Shown: positions 1-5,645 of the stretch, piece after piece
How the letters are laid out: each line of letters opens with the position of its first letter
How positions within the stretch are numbered: position 1 is the stretch's first letter
NCBI GenBank assembly: GCA_002449585.1
Contig: DJXD01000102.1
Location: 1-9,952 of the forward strand
Length of the DNA: 9,952 nucleotides
Source of the DNA: Ruminococcus sp. UBA7013
GTDB taxonomy: Bacteria; Bacillota; Clostridia; Oscillospirales; Ruminococcaceae
Direction of reading: 5' to 3'
Translations under genes and position numbers: made by a program
Notes under the pieces: model-generated
The model's database searches: none
Seen by the model: the letters and a program-made list of their open reading frames with translations, nothing else
What the model was told of the DNA's origin: nothing

Positions 1-1177
1 TTCTTCTCATTATATTCAATGCACCATTGACATCTGCATTGAGTAATGTTCCGTCAGCAGTTTTGTACAACCCTCTTCGTATGCGTGTTCCGCTGAATTT
101 ATAGGACTGCGGATTGTCTGCATTATAGACAGGAATATTATCTCTGTCCCAAAAAGATGCCTTTGAAGTATAGCTTTCTTCCTGCTTTACAAAAACAATG
201 CCGTTCAGTTCACAAAGATATTCCAGTTTGGAACGCAGTTTCCCATACGGAATATTGACAAAATTCTGATTGTTACGCTTGTTCATGTCAGAATTACGCT
301 GAAATGTTTCATTGTAGCCGATAACAAGTGTACCAATATCATGAGTAATACAATAATCAATGATTTTCTTTGCAGTCTTGCTCATATAGTCATTGACTTG
401 TCTGTTTCTTTTGTCAGCTAAGATTTTCTGACGGTTTGTTGTTCTTTTTTTGTCGCCCTGTCTGTCTTTAATATCCTGTAATCTTGCATTTTCTTTGTTG
501 AACCACTGATTGATAGCTTTCAGCTTTCTGCCGTCAATGATGAAACTTCTGCCTTGACTTGATACAGCAGTCACAAGATTATTTACTCCTAAATCCAAAG
601 CAAGTGCATTGTTTTGATTAAGATTTCTCTGAATACATTCAGCTTCATAAGTATACTGAATTTCAAAGAACCTTGCTCCTGATTTCGGAATGATTCTGAT
701 TTCCTTGATATGCTTGTCAGCAAGTATCGGCGGTATCTTGATTTCAACAGGCTTGTATGATTTTTTGAATGTATTGGAATACGGCAGAATCAGCTTGTTT
801 CCATTCAGTCTGACAAACCCTATCACAAGTGTTGTGAAGCCGTCTTTTGGCAGATAATGCGGTAATTTGCAGTCTCTGAAAGAATATTTACCTTTCTTTG
901 CAAGTTTTAGCAATCCAAAAAAACTTTTGAATGAGCCGTCAACTTCTTTCAGAATCTGCTGTGCCATATTGGAGTTGAGCATTTTGTAATTGGGACTGTC
1001 TTTCAGCAATGCATAATTCTTTTCGTATTTCAGATATTCTCCCTCTGTGAAGTAATACTGACGGACATTGTAGATTGCTTCATTGGCAAGATTTTTTGCT
1101 GTATGACACAATTCTCTCAAAATGCTGTATTCTTCCTTTGACAGATGTTTCGCTTGTTGCTTTACCGTTAGATACAT
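1..1177 (-). CDS. tnpB: TnpB, IS200/IS605-family RNA-guided nuclease (3' end cut by window edge)
   Basis: TnpB proteins are transposon-encoded, omega-RNA-guided DNA nucleases with a RuvC fold. The frame is open for 392 codons from ATG at 1177 and leaves the window. GGAG of the ribosome site lies 7-8 bases upstream of the ATG. Residues 1-90 are the helical N-terminal OrfB-type domain. RuvC-I is ALDLGVNN with Asp195, and RuvC-III is NADVNGALNI with Asp382. At the RuvC-II position, where TnpB normally has Glu, the sequence is LVIGYNE with Gly287; a Glu pair (333-334) follows in QEESYTSKAS. The zinc ribbon (two CxxC pairs) between RuvC-II and III is absent and replaced by SGTRIRRGLY. This matches the zinc-less IS1341-like OrfB subgroup, in which an alternative Glu is thought to supply the active site. 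The gene is convergent with nothing visible and sits downstream of dapB in the same direction, but has its own promoter. Family assignment is firm; activity is inferred. Confidence 0.95.
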   Translation of the reverse strand, partial: MYLTVKQQAKHLSKEEYSILRELCHTAKNLANEAIYNVRQYYFTEGEYLKYEKNYALLKDSPNYKMLNSNMAQQILKEVDGSFKSFFGLLKLAKKGKYSFRDCKLPHYLPKDGFTTLVIGFVRLNGNKLILPYSNTFKKSYKPVEIKIPPILADKHIKEIRIIPKSGARFFEIQYTYEAECIQRNLNQNNALALDLGVNNLVTAVSSQGRSFIIDGRKLKAINQWFNKENARLQDIKDRQGDKKRTTNRQKILADKRNRQVNDYMSKTAKKIIDYCITHDIGTLVIGYNETFQRNSDMNKRNNQNFVNIPYGKLRSKLEYLCELNGIVFVKQEESYTSKASFWDRDNIPVYNADNPQSYKFSGTRIRRGLYKTADGTLLNADVNGALNIMRR

Positions 1178-1222
1178 AGTTTTTCTCCTTTCTTTTATAT
1201 TTAGGATATTCCTATGTATCTA
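1169..1222 (-). repeat. 11-bp inverted repeat bracketing the tnpB start codon and ribosome site
   Basis: TAGATACATAG (1169-1179, covering the first codons of tnpB) is exactly complementary to CTATGTATCTA (1212-1222, touching the -10 box), with 32 bases between. The interval holds the ribosome site and a smaller palindrome TAGGATATTCCTA (1202-1214). As DNA this could be an operator. As RNA the part downstream of the start site could pair with the start codon. The repeat is seen directly; its function is inferred. Confidence 0.6.
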
Positions 1223-1250
1223 TTATATCACATATTTTACTAATTGTCAA
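1222..1250 (-). promoter_or_regulatory. Consensus sigma-70/sigma-A promoter of tnpB
   Basis: On the minus strand a perfect -35 TTGACA (1250-1245) is followed by a 17-base spacer and a perfect -10 TATAAT (1227-1222). Transcription should start near 1215-1217, about 40 bases before the tnpB ATG. Two perfect hexamers at ideal spacing are unusual for a transposon gene and suggest control after initiation. Confidence 0.85.
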
Positions 1251-1267
1251 TAGTTTCAGTAAAAAAA

Positions 1268-1320
1268 TCGGCATTCATCCCCCACTTTCGCTTCGCTTAG
1301 AAGTGGGGGTATTCTGCCGA
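1268..1320 (-). repeat. Subterminal IS605-type hairpin upstream of tnpB
   Basis: This is a two-tier palindrome. The inner stem CCCCCACTT (1279-1287) pairs with AAGTGGGGG (1301-1309). The outer stem TCGGCA (1268-1273) pairs with TGCCGA (1315-1320), with a symmetric 5x5 internal loop between the tiers. IS200/IS605 elements lack terminal inverted repeats and use such subterminal hairpins, bound by the Y1 transposase on single-stranded DNA. Its position just outside the tnpB promoter fits an element end. It resembles the hairpin at 9792-9817. Confidence 0.7.
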
Positions 1321-1331
1321 AAATTGGATAA

Positions 1332-1365
1332 AAAAATACTGCATCCGAAAAGATGCAGTATTTTT
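1332..1365 (-). terminator. Intrinsic terminator after dapB
   Basis: The perfect stem AATACTGCATC (1335-1345) with GATGCAGTATT (1352-1362) and loop CGAAAA is flanked by A and T runs on both sides, so it can end transcription in either direction. It starts 8 bases after the dapB stop and separates the dap operon from the IS element. Confidence 0.85.
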
Positions 1366-1373
1366 ATTTCTTT

Positions 1374-2135
1374 CTAATCTGTCATTAATGCGCTCATATC
1401 ATAAAGCCCTGCTTTCTGTTTTGCTAAGAAAACAGCGGCATTGACTGCACCAACGGCAAATACTTCTTTTGATGCTGCACTATGTGAGAGCGTAATGACT
1501 TCATCATGTCCAGCAAAGATAATATCATGTTCCCCCACAATCGTACCGCCCCGGATGGCATGTAAACCGATTTCTGTTTTTTCACGCTTTTGCCGCTTAG
1601 AATGCCTGTCATATACATAATGATATTGCTGATTTGCGGTCTGATTAATCGCATCGGCAATCATTAAGGCTGTACCGCTGGGCGCATCAATTTTTTGATT
1701 ATGATGCTTTTCTACAATTTCAATATCAAACTGATCCCCTAGAATCGAAACGGCTTTCTTTGCCAGCTGAACCAGCAGATTAATTCCTAATGACATGTTG
1801 AATGAGAAAAATACAGGAATGCTTTCAGCGGCTTTTTTGATCTTGGCTGTCTGTTCTTCTGAATAGCCTGTTGTTGCCAATACGCACGGAATGCCATTGA
1901 CAAGGCAATAATTTAATAAATCATCCAGAATAGCCGGATTAGAAAAATCAATAATCACATCGGGTTTTTCCGGAACGGCAGAAAATGTTTCATAAATTGG
2001 AAAATCTGCATAAGCATTGGTTTTCAGATCTACACCAGCGCAGATGATAGCATCCTCACGGCCAGCCGCAGCGGATGCCACGGCATGACCCATTTTTCCG
2101 GATGCACCGGAAATCAGAATTTTAATTTGTTCCAT
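1374..2135 (-). CDS. dapB: 4-hydroxy-tetrahydrodipicolinate reductase DapB
   Basis: DapB reduces hydroxy-tetrahydrodipicolinate to tetrahydrodipicolinate with NAD(P)H in the cytoplasm, the second committed step toward diaminopimelate and lysine. It is 253 residues, normal for the family. The N-terminal Rossmann motif is GASGKMG (10-16). The catalytic and substrate segment is EKHHNQKIDAPSGTA (142-156), with the conserved His pair 144-145 and Lys148. TTG (88-89) and the FSFNMSLG segment (110-117) are also typical. I chose ATG at 2135 because GGAGG lies about 9 bases before it and the protein then starts directly at the Rossmann strand. A longer TTG start at 2168 would overlap dapA and has no suitable site. 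It is the last gene of asd-dapA-dapB; the dapA stop lies 22 bases upstream of this start. Control is by the lysine riboswitch ahead of asd. Confidence 0.96.
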   Translation of the reverse strand: MEQIKILISGASGKMGHAVASAAAGREDAIICAGVDLKTNAYADFPIYETFSAVPEKPDVIIDFSNPAILDDLLNYCLVNGIPCVLATTGYSEEQTAKIKKAAESIPVFFSFNMSLGINLLVQLAKKAVSILGDQFDIEIVEKHHNQKIDAPSGTALMIADAINQTANQQYHYVYDRHSKRQKREKTEIGLHAIRGGTIVGEHDIIFAGHDEVITLSHSAASKEVFAVGAVNAAVFLAKQKAGLYDMSALMTD

Positions 2136-2157
2136 GACTTTCAGCCTCCGTCTGCCA

Positions 2158-3060
2158 TCAATCCACAACAGAGACAGGCATATTCAGCCCCTGCATAGCA
2201 GAAAGCAGTCTTGCCACATTATCCGCACTCATCTTTGTGAGCGGCATTCTGCATGAACCAGCCGCCATGCCTAATTGATTCATAGCTTCTTTGATCGGAA
2301 TCGGATTGACTTCACAGAACAGCGCATTGATCAATTCCAGATATTTCAGCTGTAATTCTCCTGCTTTCTGGAAATCATTATCAAGACAGAGTTTTGCAAT
2401 TTCATGCGTTTCTTTTGGCAAGATATTGGACAATACAGAAATCACACCTTTTCCGCCAAGGGACATGATCGGAACAATCATATCATCATTGCCACTATAA
2501 ATATCAATCAGATCTCCACAAGAAGCGGCTACCTGTGCTGTATAGCTAATATTTCCGGATGCTTCTTTGATTGCGGCAATATTTTTATGATGTGCCAGCT
2601 TTTCAACCGTTTCTACAGCGATATTCATACCCGTTCTTCCGGGGATATTATACAGGATAATCGGAATTTTTACGCTGTTAGCAATAATTGTGAAATGATC
2701 CAGCAGACCGGCTTGTGTGGTTTTATTATAATACGGCGTTACCAGCAAAAGGCCATCTGCACCGAGATTCTGTGCTTCTACAGAAAGCTCAATTGCATAG
2801 CGTGTATCATTACTACCCGTTCCGGCAATGACCGGAACTCGATGATTAGTATAATCAATCGCAAATTTAATACATTCACGGTGTTCGGCATCAGTCATAG
2901 TGGAGGATTCGCCAGTTGTACCGCAAATGACAATAGCATCCGTTCCGTTATCAATCTGATAATCAATATTTCTCCCAAGGCCTTCATAATTAATAGACCC
3001 ATCCAGATTGAACGGTGTTGTAATCGCAACGGCTGCACCAGTAAAAATGGTATTTTTCAT
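2158..3060 (-). CDS. dapA: 4-hydroxy-tetrahydrodipicolinate synthase DapA
   Basis: DapA condenses pyruvate with aspartate semialdehyde, the branch step into lysine/diaminopimelate synthesis. The 300-residue protein is a full-length (beta/alpha)8 barrel of the DapA/NAL family. The pyruvate-binding loop is GTTGES (47-52). YY (110-111) and YNIPGRTG (137-144) supply the catalytic tyrosines and substrate-binding Arg142. AIKEASG carries the Schiff-base Lys165. The start is firm: AGGAGG sits 7 bases ahead of ATG 3060. It lies 23 bases after asd and 22 bases before dapB, a typical polycistronic arrangement. Expression should follow the lysine riboswitch; feedback inhibition by lysine is possible but cannot be read from sequence alone. 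Confidence 0.97.
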   Translation of the reverse strand: MKNTIFTGAAVAITTPFNLDGSINYEGLGRNIDYQIDNGTDAIVICGTTGESSTMTDAEHRECIKFAIDYTNHRVPVIAGTGSNDTRYAIELSVEAQNLGADGLLLVTPYYNKTTQAGLLDHFTIIANSVKIPIILYNIPGRTGMNIAVETVEKLAHHKNIAAIKEASGNISYTAQVAASCGDLIDIYSGNDDMIVPIMSLGGKGVISVLSNILPKETHEIAKLCLDNDFQKAGELQLKYLELINALFCEVNPIPIKEAMNQLGMAAGSCRMPLTKMSADNVARLLSAMQGLNMPVSVVD

Positions 3061-3083
3061 AATAATGCCTCCTGTGATAGGAT

Positions 3084-4163
3084 TTAATCAAAATAGCCCT
3101 TTGCAGCGAGTAATTCCGCAAGCAGTACACCGCCGCCGGCTGCACCTCTGAGCGTATTATGTGACAGGCATACAAATTTATAATCATACTGGGTATCTTC
3201 ACGGAGACGGCCAACGGAAACAGCCATACCACCCTCCAGATTTCTGTCAAGCTTTGCCTGCGGTCTATTATCTTCTGTAAAATAATGAATAAACTGCTTC
3301 GGCGCAGAAGGCAGATTTAATTCCTGCGGAACGCCCTTGAATTCTTCCCAAAGCTGTAAAATTTCTTCTTTAGAAGGCTTCGTTTCAAAAGAAACAAATA
3401 CAGCTGCTGTATGACCATCAGAAACCGGAACACGCAAGCATTGTGTTGTGATAGAAGGCGTGCTTGCCTTGATGATCTGGCCATCCTTCATTTCACCCCA
3501 TACTTTCAGCGGTTCTTGTTCGGATTTTTCCTCTTCGCCGCCAATAAAAGGAATCAGATTATCCAGCATTTCCGGCCATGTTTCAAATGTCTTGCCTGCG
3601 CCAGAAATGGCCTGATAGGTACATGCTAATACATTCTTGAGACCGAATTTTCTAAGCGGATGTAGTGCCGGCACATAGCTCTGAATCGAACAATTGGATT
3701 TCACAGCAATAAAGCCCTTCTTTGTGCCGAGACGCTTTCTTTGTGCTTCAATAATTTCGATATGTTCCGGATTTAATTCCGGTACGACCATAGGCACATC
3801 CGGGGTAAAACGATTTGCAGAGTTATTCGAGATCACAGGGCATTCTGCTTTTGCATAGCGTTCTTCCAGAGCCTTGATTTCCTCTTTTTTCATATCTACC
3901 GCACAGAATACAAAATCTACCTGAGATACAATTTCATTCATATCAGCATTCAGATCTTTGACGATCATTGTTTTCAATTTTTCTGGCATGGGAACAGTCA
4001 TAGCCCAGCGACTGCCAACAGCTTCCTCATATGTTTTTCCTGCGCTTCTGGGAGATGCTGCCAGCACCTTGATCTGAAACCAAGGATGCTCTGCCAAGAG
4101 AGTGGCAAAACGCTGGCCGACCATGCCCGTTGCGCCTAGGATACCTACATTATACTGTTTCAT
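3084..4163 (-). CDS. asd: Aspartate-semialdehyde dehydrogenase, archaeal/fungal-type
   Basis: Asd reduces aspartyl phosphate to aspartate semialdehyde with NADPH, supplying DapA and the threonine/methionine branch. It has 359 residues. The N-terminal cofactor motif is GILGATGMVG (7-16). The catalytic cysteine is Cys158 in KSNCSIQSY, and the acid/base His251 lies in VPVSDGHTAAV. Loop features such as NNSANRF (113-119) and VVPELNPEH (126-134) place it with the branch seen in archaea and fungi, not with the E. coli-type enzyme; I judge this from motif style. An AGGAG site lies about 13 bases before the ATG, slightly far but clear. It is first in the operon, directly behind a lysine riboswitch whose terminator ends 40 bases upstream. 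Confidence 0.96.
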   Translation of the reverse strand: MKQYNVGILGATGMVGQRFATLLAEHPWFQIKVLAASPRSAGKTYEEAVGSRWAMTVPMPEKLKTMIVKDLNADMNEIVSQVDFVFCAVDMKKEEIKALEERYAKAECPVISNNSANRFTPDVPMVVPELNPEHIEIIEAQRKRLGTKKGFIAVKSNCSIQSYVPALHPLRKFGLKNVLACTYQAISGAGKTFETWPEMLDNLIPFIGGEEEKSEQEPLKVWGEMKDGQIIKASTPSITTQCLRVPVSDGHTAAVFVSFETKPSKEEILQLWEEFKGVPQELNLPSAPKQFIHYFTEDNRPQAKLDRNLEGGMAVSVGRLREDTQYDYKFVCLSHNTLRGAAGGGVLLAELLAAKGYFD

Positions 4164-4200
4164 ATCTTCTTATGCTCCTTTAAAAAAATTTTGGATATAA

Positions 4201-4426
4201 TCAAAAAACCGGTTGCAAACCGGTTCATCATGTGCTATAATAGAATTACTGGCATATGCCGATAGCTCTCCATCACACATGATGACAGTGCTGTACTTAT
4301 TCAGTAAAACACCAGAGCCAGAATTTTACTCCTGAATTCTGCTCTTCGGCGGCTTTGCCTTTTGCCGTTCTTCACTGAGTGGAGTTCTCTCTAAACGACT
4401 ACTGATCTCGGCCGCACCTCTATCCT
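4201..4426 (-). promoter_or_regulatory. Lysine riboswitch (L box) with expression platform, upstream of asd
   Basis: Read on the minus strand, the leader carries the lysine aptamer landmarks in order: GATAGAGGTGCGGCC at the 5' end, AGTAGTCG, AAAGGCAAAGCCGCCGAAG, CTGGCTCTGG, AGCACTGTCATC and TGGAGAGCTATC. P1 is formed by GATAG (4424-4420) with CTATC (4265-4261). P2 uses GCGGC/GCCGC. A CAGAATT/AATTCTG hairpin closes another arm. The core aptamer is 4261-4424. Downstream lies a terminator hairpin at 4203-4225. Bound lysine should favour termination and so lower asd-dapA-dapB expression. A 10-nt segment (4276-4285) in the aptamer is complementary to 4225-4234 just before the terminator and is a candidate alternative pairing. 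Confidence 0.95.
4203..4225 (-). terminator. Riboswitch-controlled intrinsic terminator ahead of asd
   Basis: AACCGGTT (4225-4218), loop TGC and AACCGGTT (4214-4207) are followed by a T run on the minus strand. Each arm is itself a perfect 8-bp palindrome. It sits 35 bases after the aptamer P1 stem and 40 bases before the asd start, where a lysine attenuator is expected. Confidence 0.9.
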
Positions 4427-4433
4427 AATTTAT

Positions 4434-4462
4434 ATCATATCATGTCTTGTGGCATTTGTCAA
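4434..4462 (-). promoter_or_regulatory. Promoter of the asd-dapA-dapB operon
   Basis: TTGACA (4462-4457), a 17-base spacer and TATGAT (4439-4434) on the minus strand place the start of RNA near 4427, just ahead of riboswitch P1. Its -35 box shares bases with that of queA on the other strand. Confidence 0.85.
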
Positions 4463-4484
4463 TAGTATTTTTTAAATTTTTAAT
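4456..4484 (+). promoter_or_regulatory. Promoter of queA
   Basis: TTGTCA (4456-4461), 17 bases and TTTAAT (4479-4484) make a good sigma-A promoter with one mismatch per box. It predicts a leader of only about 20 bases before the queA ATG. No preQ1 riboswitch can fit, so queA appears uncontrolled by that route here. Confidence 0.6.
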
Positions 4485-4510
4485 AAAATTTCTGAAAGAA
4501 AGGATTTTTT

Positions 4511-5539
4511 ATGAAGAAATCTGATTTTTATTATGATCTACCGGAAGAATTAATTGCACAGCATCCGATAGAACCTCGGAATGCTTCCCGGCTGATGACC
4601 ATCAACAGAAAAACAGGTGAAATCTGCCATCACCATTTTTATGATCTGATAGATCTGTTACAGCCCGGTGATTTATTAGTCCTCAATGATTCCCGTGTGC
4701 TCCCAGCTAGATTATACGGCCAAAAAGAAGAAACAGGCAGCTTTGTCGAGTTCTTGCTTCTGCATCAGATCAGCGTTGATCAATGGGAAATCATCTGCCG
4801 CCCCGGCAAAAAATGCAAACCCGGTGCAAAATTCCGCTTCGGAGATGGCAAACTCCGGGCTGAAATTCTGGAAATCAAACAAGATGGAAACCGCATTGTC
4901 AAATTCTCCTGTGAAGAAAATTTTTATACTGTTCTGGATGAGATCGGTCAAATGCCTTTGCCGCCTTATATCAAAGAAAAATTGCTTGATAAAGAACGCT
5001 ATCAGACTGTTTATTCCCATGAAATCGGATCTGCCGCCGCCCCCACAGCAGGCTTGCATTTTACCAAACAAATGCTTTCTGATCTCCAAAAAAAAGGCAT
5101 AAATCTGGCTTATGTGACATTGCATGTAGGCCTTGGCACATTCCGCCCTGTCAAAGAAGAGGATATTTTAAAACATCATATGCATTCTGAGCATTTTATG
5201 CTACCCCAAGAAACAGCCGATTTGATCTATCAAACCAAAAAAAATGGCGGACGAGTGATTTCTGTCGGAACGACTTCATGCCGAACATTAGAATCTGCCG
5301 CTCAAAGATGTGATAATCTATTCACTGCTTGTGAAGGTAATACAGATATTTTTATCTATCCCGGATATGAGTTTAAAATCATTGATGGATTAATCACAAA
5401 TTTTCATCTTCCGGAAAGCACTCTGATTATGTTAGTATCCGCTTTTTTAGGCTATGACAAGACAATGCAGGCTTATCAAATCGCTGTACAGGAAAAATAT
5501 AGATTTTTTTCATTTGGCGATGCGATGTTAATTTTATAA
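4511..5539 (+). CDS. queA: S-adenosylmethionine:tRNA ribosyltransferase-isomerase QueA
   Basis: QueA transfers and isomerises the ribosyl group of S-adenosylmethionine onto 7-aminomethyl-7-deazaguanine in tRNA, giving epoxyqueuosine at the wobble position of Asp, Asn, His and Tyr tRNAs. It has 342 residues, the family norm. Diagnostic stretches run the full length: FYYDLPEELIAQHPIEPR (6-23), DLLVLNDSRVLPARL (54-68), GSAAAPTAGLHFT (173-185), TLHVGLGTFRPV (203-214), SVGTTSCRTLES (251-262), DGLITNFHLPESTLIML (292-308) and FSFGDAML (333-340). AAGGA lies 7-8 bases before the ATG. It is monocistronic, divergent from asd and closed by its own terminator. No other queuosine gene is in the window, as is common for salvage-type or scattered queuosine genes. 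Confidence 0.97.
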   Translation: MKKSDFYYDLPEELIAQHPIEPRNASRLMTINRKTGEICHHHFYDLIDLLQPGDLLVLNDSRVLPARLYGQKEETGSFVEFLLLHQISVDQWEIICRPGKKCKPGAKFRFGDGKLRAEILEIKQDGNRIVKFSCEENFYTVLDEIGQMPLPPYIKEKLLDKERYQTVYSHEIGSAAAPTAGLHFTKQMLSDLQKKGINLAYVTLHVGLGTFRPVKEEDILKHHMHSEHFMLPQETADLIYQTKKNGGRVISVGTTSCRTLESAAQRCDNLFTACEGNTDIFIYPGYEFKIIDGLITNFHLPESTLIMLVSAFLGYDKTMQAYQIAVQEKYRFFSFGDAMLIL

Positions 5540-5542
5540 AAT

Positions 5543-5573
5543 AAAGCGAAGTCTGTTGGCTTCGCTTTTTTTT
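5543..5573 (+). terminator. Intrinsic terminator after queA
   Basis: AAAGCGAAG (5543-5551) pairs with CTTCGCTTT (5560-5568) across loop TCTGTTGG, and eight T residues run through 5573. It starts 4 bases after the queA stop and isolates queA from the pilus cassette. The 62 bases from here to 5636 show no convincing -35/-10 pair for the pilus genes. TAGAAT at 5607-5612 is a possible -10 without a -35. Confidence 0.9.
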
Positions 5574-5630
5574 GATGCATGAGGAATATTCAATATCCAT
5601 TCCGAATAGAATGCAATATGTTTTGATTTT

Positions 5631-5645
5631 AGGGGGTGCGTTCTA
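5631..5645 (+). promoter_or_regulatory. Ribosome site abutting the GTG start of the adhesin gene
   Basis: AGGGGGTG (5631-5638) is the only ribosome-like site, but it directly contains the GTG start. The frame has a stop at 5630-5632, so no earlier start exists. An ATT codon at 5645 would have standard spacing but is a rare initiator; the next ATG, at 5687, would lose most of the signal sequence. Confidence 0.5.

Larger units (their letters stand above)
1..1325 (-). mobile_element. IS200/IS605-type element, tnpB end (partial)
   Basis: The element includes tnpB, its promoter and a subterminal hairpin (1268-1320). Its boundary toward dapB must lie between the hairpin and the dapB terminator, roughly 1313-1331; the exact cleavage site cannot be read. 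No Y1 transposase (tnpA) gene lies between tnpB and dapB. The element is therefore either tnpB-only and mobilised in trans, or has tnpA beyond the left edge. It inserted just after the dap operon terminator, so it does not break a gene here. The omega-RNA and opposite end should lie left of position 1. Confidence 0.75.

Noticed and set aside
1..1177. Cas12-type CRISPR effector
   Set aside because: Length, N-terminal OrfB domain and IS hairpin context fit TnpB; there are no CRISPR repeats or cas1/cas2 in the window.
2133..2168. Longer dapB from a TTG start at 2168
   Set aside because: It overlaps dapA, adds residues not seen in DapB and has no suitable ribosome site; the ATG at 2135 has GGAGG at good distance.
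2404..3087. Long plus-strand open frame (227 codons) opposite dapA
   Set aside because: It lies wholly antisense to a firmly identified dapA, has no ribosome site, and its translation is low-complexity and Ile/Asn/Cys-rich like a mirror frame.
4686..5125. Overlapping open frames on both strands inside queA
   Set aside because: Both are out-of-frame shadows of queA, whose full-length family motifs explain the region.
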